Part shown: positions 7,669 to 15,291 of the stretch, piece after piece
Layout of the letters: each line of letters opens with the position of its first letter
Numbering within the stretch: position 1 is the first letter of the stretch
Assembly: GCA_023423775.1 (NCBI GenBank)
Contig: JAFAEZ010000157.1
Coordinates: forward strand, 1 to 15,796
From: Pseudomonadota bacterium
Lineage (GTDB): Bacteria > Pseudomonadota > Alphaproteobacteria > Sphingomonadales > Sphingomonadaceae
Direction of reading: 5' to 3'
Length of the DNA stretch: 15,796 nt
Notes under the pieces: model-generated
Told to the model about the DNA's origin: nothing
Seen by the model: only the letters and a program-made list of their open reading frames with translations
Databases searched by the model: none
Program-made: the position numbers and the translations under genes

Positions 7669-9905
7669 GCCCCGCTCCCCATGACCAGAGGCAGCGCGCG
7701 CAGCCGCTGGCCCGTCGAGGCGAACAAAGCGTTGGCGATCGCCGGGGCGACCGGCGGGACGCCGAGCTCGGTGACGCCGCCGCAGGGTTCGTCGCTGTCC
7801 AATATCTCTACCGTCACTTCGGGGCTGTCGGCGAGGCGCGGCAGCACCAGCCGGTCGAAATTGTTCATGTCGGGGAGCCCGCCTTCGAAGCCGATCGGAT
7901 CGCCGGTCGCGCCCGAAATGCCGTGGATGATGCCGCCCTCGATCTGCTGGCGGACGATATCCGGATTGATGATGCGGCCGCAGTCGACCGCGGCGACCGC
8001 GCGGGTGACGCGGATGCGCTGATTCTTGTCGACCTCGACCTCGACCAGCAAGGCGATATGCGAGCCGAACGCGCTGTGAGCGGCGATGCCCATCGCGCTG
8101 CCCGGCGCCCCGCCGTCCCAGCCGCCGAGCGTGGTCGCCGTCGAGAGGCAGCGCGCGAGCCGCGGATTGCCACCCAGCATCTGCATGCGGAAGGAGAAGG
8201 ACTCGACCTGTGCGTGGCGCGCAAGCTCGTCGACGAAGCTCTCGGTGAAGAAGGCCGTGTAGCTGTGCGCCGCCGAGCGCCAGATGCCGGTGCGGAGGCC
8301 CGGATCAACCGGCAGATGGTCGACCGCGATCGCCGGGATGCCGTAAGGCGGGATGGCACCCTCGACCGCCGGCCCGTGGGCCCGAGCGGCGCCATTGCGC
8401 CCGCCAGTGCGCAGCCGCTCCACCACAGCATTCTGTGTCGAGGGAGTGGCGATCCGCGCCTGCCAGCCGGTGATCGCGCCACCCTGCGGCAGGCTCGCGC
8501 TCAGCACCGCCAGCGCCGGCGGTCGGAACGTGTCCTGTACGGTCTCCTCGATCCGCGACCAGACCAATTGGACCGGCCGCTTCAGCGTGCGCGCCATGAT
8601 GGCAGCCTGCGCGATCGCCTCGGTCTCGAGCTTGCGGCCATAGCCGCCGCCGACGAGCGTGCGGTGGATCGTGATGTCGCCCTCGCTCAGGCCGCATGCC
8701 CGCGCGGCGGCGGCGCGAGCAAAGACCGGCGCCTGGGTCGGCGCCCAGATTTCCATCCGACCGGCCGTGATCCTCGCCGTGGCGGTCAGCGTCTCGATCG
8801 GGGCGTTGGGGGCCACGCCGGCGAGGTAGCGGGCGCGGAACACCGGCGCTTCCTTATAGGCCGCGGCGAGATCGCCCTGGCTGAAGATGCGGGCACCGTC
8901 GCCGCCGTCGAGCGCGCCCCATAAGGCCGCGTCGATGCTGTCGCTGCTGACGAGAAGGTGATCGGTCTCGAAGGCGGGCTTCATCGCCTCGATCGCGCGA
9001 TTGGCCGCCCACCAATTGGTCGCGACCGCGCCGACCCAGCGCGGATTTTCGAACACCGCCAGCACGCCGGGGACGGCGTCCGCCGCCTCCTTGTCGACGC
9101 GCACCAGCCTCCCGCCGCCGATCGGGCCGGCGCGGACCGCGGCGTAGACCATGTCGGGAAGGCGAATGTCGCCGGCGAACTGCGCCGTGCCGTCGACCTT
9201 GGACGGGAGGTCGATGCGCGGCAGCGGCTGGCCGACGAGGCGGTTCTCGATGCCGCCGCGCATCGGCAGTGCGTCGGGCACCTTCTCCTTGGCCGCAGCC
9301 TCGGCGAGCGCGCCGAAAGGCAGCCGCCGATTGCCCGCGACGACGAAGCCGCCATGGGCGTCGAGCGTCTCCCAATCGGCGTTCCAGCGCTTCGCCGCCG
9401 CCTTGCACAAAAGGGCTTTCGCCGCTGCCCCCGCCTCGCGCAGCGCGGGCTCGAACATCCGCACCGAGGTCGATCCGCCGGTCACCATCACCGCGTTACG
9501 GGTCGCATATTCGCGCGCCGCCCACGCACCGACGTCGTGAAACATTTCGGGGAGGGCAGCGTCCGCCCATTGCTCGGCGATCAGCTGGTTGGCGTAGAGC
9601 GGACTGATCGGGGCTGGCTCGACCGCGACCGTGCGCCAGTCCGCGCCGAGCTCGTCGGCCAATATCTGCGGCAGGCTGGTATAGACGCCCTGGCCGAGCT
9701 CGGCCTGCGGGACCGCGACGATCACGCGCCCGTCGCGGCCGATCTTGAGGAAGGCGTTGAAGATGGTCTCGCCCGGCGCGGCCCGCAGATTCGGGTCATA
9801 TTCGCGCGGCCACAGGCCCCAGGCGAGCAGCAGCCCCGCGCCGGTGCCACCGCCGACGAGCAGGGTGCGCCGACTGATCCCCTGTCCTGTTCCTGCCGAG
9901 GCCAT
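7665..9905 (-). CDS. Xanthine dehydrogenase-family molybdopterin-binding subunit (isoquinoline 1-oxidoreductase beta-like), Tat-exported
   Basis: A 746-residue large subunit of a molybdenum hydroxylase, of the IorB-like type that has two fused aldehyde-oxidase/xanthine-dehydrogenase molybdopterin-binding parts. Such enzymes hydroxylate N-heteroaromatics or oxidise aldehydes; the substrate here is unknown. The N-terminus has a twin-arginine signal (SRRTLLVGG at 11-19, then a hydrophobic run), suggesting periplasmic location. Motifs include AELGQGVYTSLPQI near 70-82, GGGYGRK at 419-425 and a C-terminal GGVTELGVPPVAPAIANA in which E713 is in the position of the catalytic glutamate. The residue before that Glu is Thr, where related proteins often have Gly. 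The partner [2Fe-2S] subunit is not adjacent on either side, which is unusual. The Shine-Dalgarno sequence before the ATG is weak. It lies 33 nt after the acyl-CoA ligase gene and overlaps hemH by 4 nt. Confidence 0.9.
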   Translation of the reverse strand: MASAGTGQGISRRTLLVGGGTGAGLLLAWGLWPREYDPNLRAAPGETIFNAFLKIGRDGRVIVAVPQAELGQGVYTSLPQILADELGADWRTVAVEPAPISPLYANQLIAEQWADAALPEMFHDVGAWAAREYATRNAVMVTGGSTSVRMFEPALREAGAAAKALLCKAAAKRWNADWETLDAHGGFVVAGNRRLPFGALAEAAAKEKVPDALPMRGGIENRLVGQPLPRIDLPSKVDGTAQFAGDIRLPDMVYAAVRAGPIGGGRLVRVDKEAADAVPGVLAVFENPRWVGAVATNWWAANRAIEAMKPAFETDHLLVSSDSIDAALWGALDGGDGARIFSQGDLAAAYKEAPVFRARYLAGVAPNAPIETLTATARITAGRMEIWAPTQAPVFARAAAARACGLSEGDITIHRTLVGGGYGRKLETEAIAQAAIMARTLKRPVQLVWSRIEETVQDTFRPPALAVLSASLPQGGAITGWQARIATPSTQNAVVERLRTGGRNGAARAHGPAVEGAIPPYGIPAIAVDHLPVDPGLRTGIWRSAAHSYTAFFTESFVDELARHAQVESFSFRMQMLGGNPRLARCLSTATTLGGWDGGAPGSAMGIAAHSAFGSHIALLVEVEVDKNQRIRVTRAVAAVDCGRIINPDIVRQQIEGGIIHGISGATGDPIGFEGGLPDMNNFDRLVLPRLADSPEVTVEILDSDEPCGGVTELGVPPVAPAIANALFASTGQRLRALPLVMGSGA

Positions 9906-9938
9906 GAGCGGGCAATAGCCGAGCCGATCGCGATCCGG

Positions 9939-11642
9939 CTAGAGACCTTCGGACGAGCCTGGGCCGGGTTTTTCTGCAAGCTCGGCGCGATAGCGGTCGC
10001 GCAGGATCACCTTGTCGATCTTGCCCGTGCCGAGCTTGGGCAACGGCTCGGCGTGGATCCACAGATATTCGGGCAGTTTGAACTTCGCGATGCGGCCTTC
10101 GAGATGGTCCCGCAATTCGGCTTCGGTGACGCCCGGCTCGCTATAGACGACCGCCGCCGGCACCTCGCCCAGCCGTTCGGACGGCACACCGAACACGCAG
10201 GCCTCCGACACGCTCCGGCAGCCGTAGAGCGCGGCCTCGACCTCCTGGGTGCTGATATTCTCGCCGCCGCGGATGATGATGTCCTTCTTGCGGTCGACGA
10301 TGAACAGATAATCGTCCTCGTCGAGATAGCCGATGTCGCCGGTGCGGAAGAAGCCGTCGGCCGTGAAGGCGGCTTTGGTCGCCTCCGGATCGTTCCAATA
10401 GCCGCGCATGTTGCAGACCGAGCGGATCGCGATTTCGCCCCGCTCGCCGCGGGGCAGCGGCACGTCGCCGGCGCCGAGGATCGCCATCTCGACGAGCGGC
10501 TTGTGCGGCCGGCCGGTCGAAGCCGGCTTCTCGGCATAATTGGACCAGAAATTGCTGCAGCCGACGGCGTTGGTCTCGGTGAGGCCGTAGCCCAGCGCAG
10601 GCTGCGCCGTCCCGAAGCTGTCCTTCAGCCGGGTCACGTGGGAGACGGGGCGCGCGGCGCCACCGGCCGCGATATCGGTCAGCGAAGAAAGGTCATATTT
10701 GTCGCGGTCCGGATGCTGCATCAGCTCGAGGCTCATCGTCGGGACCCCGACGAAATAGGTGACGTTCTCCGCCTCGATCAGCCGCAGCGCCTCGCCCGCA
10801 TCCCATTTGGGCATCAGCACCATGCCGCGGCCGATCACAAAGCTGTTCAGCAGCACTGGCACCTCGCCGGTGACGTGGAACAAAGGCACATTGAGCAGGG
10901 TCTTGGGCGGGTTGACCGGCGGGCGCCCCTCGCTCTCCATGATGCCGAGCAGGGTCACGATGCCGATCGCATAGGTATAGACCGCGCTCGTGACGGCGCG
11001 ATGCGTGGAGACGGCGCCCTTGGCCGCACCGGTCGAGCCCGACGTGAACAGGATCGTCGCATCGTCGTCGGGAAGCACTTCCGGCAGCTGGGTCTCCGGC
11101 CCCTCACGCTCCAGGATCGGAGCGAGCGCTCCGGCCAGATGCTGCTCGATCGGCAGCATCAGGAGCGTGCAGCCGAGGTCGGCGATCTTCGCGGCGCGCG
11201 GCGCATCGGCAAGGACCAGCTTCGGCGAGGTCAGCTCCAAGCCGTATCTGAGCTCGTCCGGCTGCCACCAGCCGTTGACCAGCACCGCGATCCCGCCGGC
11301 CTTGAGCACGGCCATGTAGGTGACGATCCAGCTCGGGCAGTTGCGCATGGCGATGGCGACGCGGTCGCCCTTGGCGATGCCGAAGCCGCCGACCAGAGCG
11401 CGCGCGGCGCGGCTCGCCCATTCGTTCAGTTCGGCGAAGGTGAGGCGCTCGTCGCCGGCCACGACGGCAACGGTTTGCGCATGGAGCGCACAGAAAGCAT
11501 CAAACAGGCCCGGCAAGGTCGGCGGCAGATTGGTCACCACCGCCCGGCCCTGCTCGTCCCGGCCGACCCGAATCCGGCCAGTCTCGGGCGAGGTCACCGC
11601 CGCCTGAACAGCATCATATTTCCCGTCGAGCGCGCTCGGCAT
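9939..11642 (-). CDS. AMP-binding acyl-CoA synthetase (class I adenylate-forming enzyme)
   Basis: Activates a carboxylic acid as acyl-AMP and transfers it to CoA; probably a fatty-acid or aryl-acid CoA ligase of the cytoplasm or inner-membrane face. The 567-residue protein shows the adenylation motifs in order: the P-loop ILFTSGSTGAAKGAV at 197-211, GYGLTET at 351-357, FRTGDIGYLDEDDYLFIVDR at 432-451 (with D436), and RKKDIIIRGGENIS in the hinge (451-464). The C-terminal LPKLGTGKIDK (534-544) carries the catalytic lysine K541. A distinct N-terminal segment (1-45) precedes the usual fold. The ATG at 11642 has AGGAG five bases upstream. It is the first gene of the reverse-strand block and diverges from lgt. 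Substrate specificity cannot be read from the sequence; the residues after the P-loop do not clearly identify a known acid. Confidence 0.93.
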   Translation of the reverse strand: MPSALDGKYDAVQAAVTSPETGRIRVGRDEQGRAVVTNLPPTLPGLFDAFCALHAQTVAVVAGDERLTFAELNEWASRAARALVGGFGIAKGDRVAIAMRNCPSWIVTYMAVLKAGGIAVLVNGWWQPDELRYGLELTSPKLVLADAPRAAKIADLGCTLLMLPIEQHLAGALAPILEREGPETQLPEVLPDDDATILFTSGSTGAAKGAVSTHRAVTSAVYTYAIGIVTLLGIMESEGRPPVNPPKTLLNVPLFHVTGEVPVLLNSFVIGRGMVLMPKWDAGEALRLIEAENVTYFVGVPTMSLELMQHPDRDKYDLSSLTDIAAGGAARPVSHVTRLKDSFGTAQPALGYGLTETNAVGCSNFWSNYAEKPASTGRPHKPLVEMAILGAGDVPLPRGERGEIAIRSVCNMRGYWNDPEATKAAFTADGFFRTGDIGYLDEDDYLFIVDRKKDIIIRGGENISTQEVEAALYGCRSVSEACVFGVPSERLGEVPAAVVYSEPGVTEAELRDHLEGRIAKFKLPEYLWIHAEPLPKLGTGKIDKVILRDRYRAELAEKPGPGSSEGL

Positions 11643-11709
11643 CGAATCTCCTGCTCTTTCGATTTCTTTTTTCGGGCACTATGAGGGCGGAAATCCTTGG
11701 GGGAAAGCC
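11643..11709. promoter_or_regulatory. Divergent intergenic region between the acyl-CoA ligase gene and lgt
   Basis: These 67 bp must hold, or lie near, promoters for two diverging transcription units. The middle is relatively AT-rich (11657-11673, with a T-run). The right end has a GGGGGAAAG ribosome-binding site for lgt and the left end an AGGAG (reverse strand) for the ligase. No convincing -35/-10 pair was identified for either direction. A GANTC site (GAATC, 11644-11648) is present, the sequence recognised by CcrM methylase in alphaproteobacteria. Confidence 0.4.
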
Positions 11710-12585
11710 TTGATCCTGCCGCAAATTGCCTCGCTCGCCGCTGACGCTACGGCAGCCATACGTTGGGACCAGCTGGGCCTGGATCCGATCGCTTTGGACC
11801 TCGGCTTCTTCCAGCTGCGCTGGTATTCGCTGGCCTATCTGGCCGGCATCGTCGTCGGCTGGTGGTATCTGCTGAAATTGCTGAAGCAGCCCGGCGCGCC
11901 GATGGCGCGGCGCCATGCCGACGATCTCGTCTTCTACGCCACGCTCGGCATCCTGCTCGGCGGCCGGCTCGGCTACGTCCTGTTCTACCGCCCTGAATTC
12001 TACCTCGAAAATCCCGGCGATATCATCCGACTGTGGGACGGCGGCATGTCGTTCCACGGCGGCGTCATCGGCGTCAGCCTCGGCCTGTTCTACGCCGCCC
12101 GCAAGAATGGCCTCGATTGGCTGCGGCTGCACGATTATGTGGCTTGCTGCGTGCCCTTCGGACTCTTCTTCGGCCGCCTCGCAAACTTCGTGAACGGCGA
12201 GCTTTGGGGCCGCCCAACCGACGTTTCCTGGGCGATGATCTTCCCGACCGGGGGCGAAGTGGCGCGGCATCCGAGCCAGCTCTACGAGGCCGGCCTCGAG
12301 GGCATCGCCTTGTTCCTCGTCCTCTGGTTCCTGTTCTGGAAGACCGATGCCCGCTACCAGCCGGGCAAGCTCGTCGGCACCTTCCTGCTCGGCTACGGAA
12401 TCAGCCGCTTCCTGGTCGAAATGGTGCGCCAGCCGGACGCCGGGCTCGAGCATCTGTCCTGGGGCCTCTCGATGGGCCAGACGCTGACCGTGCCGATGAT
12501 CGTCGGCGGCCTCTATCTGATCGCCACCGCGAAGGGACGGCGCCAGCGCGTCGAGCCGATCGCCGGCAGCGAAAGTGTCGCCTGA
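11710..12585 (+). CDS. lgt: Prolipoprotein diacylglyceryl transferase
   Basis: Transfers diacylglycerol from phosphatidylglycerol to the lipobox cysteine of prolipoproteins, the first step of lipoprotein maturation, in the inner membrane. The 291-residue protein has the expected multi-pass profile. The family signature reads GRLANFVNGELWGRPT at 155-170. Also visible are SFHGGVIG with the conserved H116, RHPSQLYEAG at 186-195 and SRFLVEMVRQPD in the last third. The start is TTG at 11710, because GGGGGAAAG lies just upstream and no ATG or GTG precedes the conserved first membrane segment (FFQLRWYSLAYLAGI). Its end overlaps the next gene by 11 nt. Order lgt / MidA-type methyltransferase / pgeF is familiar in alphaproteobacteria and suggests one operon. 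Confidence 0.96.
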   Translation: MILPQIASLAADATAAIRWDQLGLDPIALDLGFFQLRWYSLAYLAGIVVGWWYLLKLLKQPGAPMARRHADDLVFYATLGILLGGRLGYVLFYRPEFYLENPGDIIRLWDGGMSFHGGVIGVSLGLFYAARKNGLDWLRLHDYVACCVPFGLFFGRLANFVNGELWGRPTDVSWAMIFPTGGEVARHPSQLYEAGLEGIALFLVLWFLFWKTDARYQPGKLVGTFLLGYGISRFLVEMVRQPDAGLEHLSWGLSMGQTLTVPMIVGGLYLIATAKGRRQRVEPIAGSESVA

Positions 12586-13627
12586 GCCCGCAACGGTCGG
12601 GGACCGCCTCGCCCGCCTGATCGCGGCCAGCGGGCCGATCCCGGTCGGCCAGTATATGGCCGAGGCCAACGCGCATTATTATGCGACCCGCGACCCGCTC
12701 GGCGCGGCCGGCGACTTCATCACCGCCCCCGAGATCAGCCAGATGTTCGGCGAGCTGATAGGCCTCTGGCTCGCCGACCTGTGGCTGCGCGCGGGCAAAC
12801 CGGCGGCGGCGCGCTATGTCGAGCTGGGGCCCGGCCGGGGCACGCTCGCCGCCGACGCGCTCCGCGCCATGCGCGCGGCCGGGCTCGAGCCGCCGGTCGA
12901 ACTGGTCGAGACGAGCCCCTCGCTCCGCGCCGCCCAGGCCGAACGGATCGCCGGTCCGCGCTGGCATGACGATACGACCAGCCTGCCGGACAGCGGCCCG
13001 CTGCTGATCGTCGCCAACGAGTTTTTCGACGCTCTGCCGATCCGCCAGCTGGTGCGGATGGAGGGGGGCTGGTGCGAGCGGCTCGTCGGCCATGACGGAA
13101 CGCGCTTCATTCCCGGCGCCGGGCCGCGCGTCCCCGACGAAGCGCTCCCGGCGCCGCTGCGCGATGCGCCGGCGGGCAGCGTGATCGAGACTTCCCCGGC
13201 TTCGGTCGCGGTCGTTCGTGAGCTGGCCGCGCGCCTTGCCGCGCAGGGCGGCGCCGCATTGATCGTCGATTACGGCCATGCCCGGACCTCTGTCGGCGAC
13301 ACGTTCCAGGCGGTGGCCGGCCACGCTTATGCCGATCCGTGGCAGGCGCCGGGCGAACGCGATCTCACCGCCCACGTCGATTTCGAGGCGCTGGCCGTGG
13401 CCGCGCGAGCCGAGGGCGTGCGGGTGTGCGGCCCGCTCACCCAAGGCGAATGGCTGCGCGCGATGGGCATCGAACTGAGGGCTGCCTCGCTCGCCAAGGC
13501 GTCACCCGAGCGCAGGGAAGAAATCGTCGCCGCGCGCGACCGGCTGGTCGAGCCGGGGCAAATGGGCAGCCTGTTCAAGGCGATGGCCTTGGTCGCGCCG
13601 GACTGGCCGGCACCGGAGGGATTTTGA
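12575..13627 (+). CDS. MidA/NDUFAF7-family SAM-dependent methyltransferase
   Basis: A 350-residue class I methyltransferase of the family formerly called DUF185. The mitochondrial homologue NDUFAF7/MidA dimethylates an arginine of the complex I NDUFS2 subunit. A similar role on bacterial NuoD is a reasonable but unproved inference. Family marks are GPIPVGQYMAEANAHYY (20-36), GDFITAPEISQMFGELIG (46-63), the SAM-binding VELGPGRGT (82-90), and the later ANEFFDALPIRQLV and LIVDYGHA. The GTG start at 12575 lies inside the end of lgt (11-nt overlap). It is preferred because the conserved GPIPVGQYM block lies upstream of the first ATG at 12656. The stop overlaps the pgeF start by one base (TGATG), indicating coupled translation through all three genes. 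Confidence 0.9.
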   Translation: MSPEPATVGDRLARLIAASGPIPVGQYMAEANAHYYATRDPLGAAGDFITAPEISQMFGELIGLWLADLWLRAGKPAAARYVELGPGRGTLAADALRAMRAAGLEPPVELVETSPSLRAAQAERIAGPRWHDDTTSLPDSGPLLIVANEFFDALPIRQLVRMEGGWCERLVGHDGTRFIPGAGPRVPDEALPAPLRDAPAGSVIETSPASVAVVRELAARLAAQGGAALIVDYGHARTSVGDTFQAVAGHAYADPWQAPGERDLTAHVDFEALAVAARAEGVRVCGPLTQGEWLRAMGIELRAASLAKASPERREEIVAARDRLVEPGQMGSLFKAMALVAPDWPAPEGF

Positions 13628-14388
13628 TGGACGTTGAAGTGAATCGCGCTGCCGTGTTGGGAAACATCCCCCACGGCTTTCTCGGCCGGCGCGGCGGTGT
13701 ATCCGAGGGCGTCTGCGCGGGCCTCAATGTCGGGCTCGGCTCGGGCGACGACCGCGCTGCGATCCAGGCCAATCGCGAGCGCGCCGTCGCGGCAGTGGCG
13801 CCCGGTGCGCGGCTCGTCACCGTCCACCAGATCCATTCGGCGACGGCCCTGCCCGCGAGCGACCCGTGGCCCGACGATGCCCGTCCCCAGGCCGACGCCT
13901 TGGTCACCGACCGCCCGGGCCTCGCCCTCGGCATCCTCACCGCAGACTGCACGCCGGTCCTGTTCGCCGATGCCGCCGCCGGCGTGATCGGCGCGGCCCA
14001 TGCCGGGTGGAAAGGCGCGCTCGGCGGCGTGGTGGAGAGCACCATCGCAGAAATGGAAAAGCTCGGCGCCGCGCGGGATCGCATCGTTGCCGCCGTCGGC
14101 CCGACCATCGCCCGCAAATCCTATGAAGTGGATGAGGGATTCCTGCGCCGCTTCGCCGAGCAGGATCCGGACAATGAGCGCTTCTTCAGCCAGGGGCGTG
14201 AGGGCCACCACCAGTTCGACCTCGAAGGCTATGTCGTGGCGCGGCTCGCCGGCGCCGGCCTCGCCCGCATCGAGGCGCTCGGCGAGGACACCTATTCGCA
14301 GCCCGACCGCTTCTACAGCTTTCGCCGCGCCACCCATCGCGGCGAGCCCGATTACGGCCGCCAGATCTCGCTGATCGCCTTGTCCTAG
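13627..14388 (+). CDS. pgeF: Peptidoglycan editing factor PgeF / laccase-domain (YfiH, polyphenol oxidase) protein
   Basis: A 253-residue member of the YfiH/LACC1 family. The E. coli protein removes mis-incorporated serine from peptidoglycan precursors, and relatives have been described as polyphenol oxidases or purine nucleosidases. The metal-binding triad is present: H70 in VHQIHSA, C108 in ADCTPVL and H125 in AAHAGWKG. The N-terminal HGFLGRRGGVSEG and LNVGLGSGDD blocks and the C-terminal YSFRRATHRG are also typical. The start is the ATG at 13627, with GGAGGG six bases upstream. The frame stays open further 5', but that part lies over the methyltransferase gene. The TAG stop (14386-14388) interlocks with the stop of the converging gene. 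Confidence 0.95.
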   Translation: MDVEVNRAAVLGNIPHGFLGRRGGVSEGVCAGLNVGLGSGDDRAAIQANRERAVAAVAPGARLVTVHQIHSATALPASDPWPDDARPQADALVTDRPGLALGILTADCTPVLFADAAAGVIGAAHAGWKGALGGVVESTIAEMEKLGAARDRIVAAVGPTIARKSYEVDEGFLRRFAEQDPDNERFFSQGREGHHQFDLEGYVVARLAGAGLARIEALGEDTYSQPDRFYSFRRATHRGEPDYGRQISLIALS

Positions 14389-15221
14389 GCGCGCGCCGTC
14401 AGCATCCAGCAGGCGGCGGTGAAGCGAACCATGGCGCCGTCCACGAACGGCCGGAAGGCGGCCTCGACGCGCCGCAGCACCTCGGAACCGGTCGCGGCGT
14501 CCAGCGTCGGCAGGAGATCGGCGAGCGGCCCCATGCGTTCGGCATAGACGGGCAGCTCCCGTCGCGGCATCGCGCAGGAGACATCGATTGGGCGGATAGC
14601 GATCTCCTGCCACCCGCTCTGCTCCAATATCTCCCGTACGCGCGTATCGTCGGCGAATCCGAACTGGCCTGGCGCGTTTTGGGAAGGCCGGGGCCAGTCG
14701 GGGAGCAGTGGCGCCGCGGCGCGCCCGGCAGCGGTCATGAACGGATTTTCGTCCGGACTCCGCCACGCGATGCAGGCGAGCTTCGCGCGGGGTCGTGCGG
14801 CCGCCCGCAGATTGGCGAACGCCGCCACCGGATCGGCAAAGAACATGATACCGAAGCGCGAGACGATCGCGTCGAAGCTCGCCGGAGCGAAATCATGCGT
14901 CTGGGCGTCGGCCTGCAGGAACACGGCCCGCGGACAATCTTCCCGCGCGGCGCGCGTCTTGGCCGCGGCGACCAGCGGAGCGGAAATGTCCACGCCGACG
15001 CAGGTCCGGCCCGGCGCGCTCGCCCGGGCCATGGCCAAGGTGACCGCACCGGCGCCGCAGCCGACGTCCAATACCGGCCCGCCCGGGCCTATTTCGTCGA
15101 CAAGCAAGGGCACGAACGGCGCGAACAGTCTGTCGAGCATATCGCCAAGCTCGGCCCAGCTATGCCCGGCGCGGGCGTTCCAGTGGGCGGCCTGGGCGCT
15201 ATTGTCTCCGACCTCGTCCAT
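14385..15221 (-). CDS. Class I SAM-dependent methyltransferase, MerR-controlled
   Basis: A 278-residue small-molecule-type methyltransferase (UbiE/Methyltransf_11/25-like fold). SAM motif I is LDVGCGAGAVT at 51-61, the acidic ribose-binding residue is in GVDIS (76-80), and the later motif is SRFGIMFFADPVAAFANL (121-138). The N-terminal AAHWNARAGHSWAELGDMLD stretch is shared with a group of sphingomonad methyltransferases. The substrate is unknown. The ATG at 15221 has AGGA just upstream. Its promoter (15259-15289) has MerR-type architecture, so it is probably the target of the divergent MerR gene, which would suggest a stress- or toxicant-related detoxifying role. The 3' end overlaps pgeF by 4 nt tail to tail, and no separate terminator is visible. 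Confidence 0.88.
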   Translation of the reverse strand: MDEVGDNSAQAAHWNARAGHSWAELGDMLDRLFAPFVPLLVDEIGPGGPVLDVGCGAGAVTLAMARASAPGRTCVGVDISAPLVAAAKTRAAREDCPRAVFLQADAQTHDFAPASFDAIVSRFGIMFFADPVAAFANLRAAARPRAKLACIAWRSPDENPFMTAAGRAAAPLLPDWPRPSQNAPGQFGFADDTRVREILEQSGWQEIAIRPIDVSCAMPRRELPVYAERMGPLADLLPTLDAATGSEVLRRVEAAFRPFVDGAMVRFTAACWMLTARA

Positions 15222-15258
15222 TCCTGCTTCCTTCTTGTTTCGGGTAGCGATTCGCGCC

Positions 15259-15289
15259 AGGCTACCAGTTCAAGTGAACTTGAGGTCAA
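15259..15289 (-). promoter_or_regulatory. MerR-type promoter and operator for the methyltransferase gene
   Basis: On the reverse strand, -35 TTGACC (15284-15289) and -10 TAGCCT (15259-15264) are separated by exactly 19 bp (15265-15283), the over-long spacer characteristic of MerR-family activated promoters. The spacer carries the perfect inverted repeat TCAAGT-TC-ACTTGA (15270-15283, read on the reverse strand), close to the known SoxR operator core (TCAAGTTAACTTGA). Transcription would start near 15252, giving a leader of about 30 nt to the ATG at 15221. The operator also overlaps the GAGG ribosome-binding site of the divergent merR-like gene (15282-15285), so autoregulation is likely. Confidence 0.85.
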
Positions 15290-15291
15290 GC

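Noticed and set aside
8958..11684. A 908-codon forward-strand open frame across the hydroxylase and ligase genes
   Set aside because: It runs antisense to two well-supported genes and crosses their junction, and its translation looks like a composition artefact (DR/GR/AE-rich, no motif).
13339..13626. A 5' extension of the pgeF frame
   Set aside because: It lies entirely over the MidA-like gene and is Arg/Gly-rich. The ATG at 13627 with GGAGGG upstream starts at the conserved protein N-terminus.
14737..15291. Forward-strand open frame running in frame into the MerR start
   Set aside because: It is antisense to the methyltransferase gene. MerR homology begins at the ATG at 15292, which has its own ribosome-binding site.
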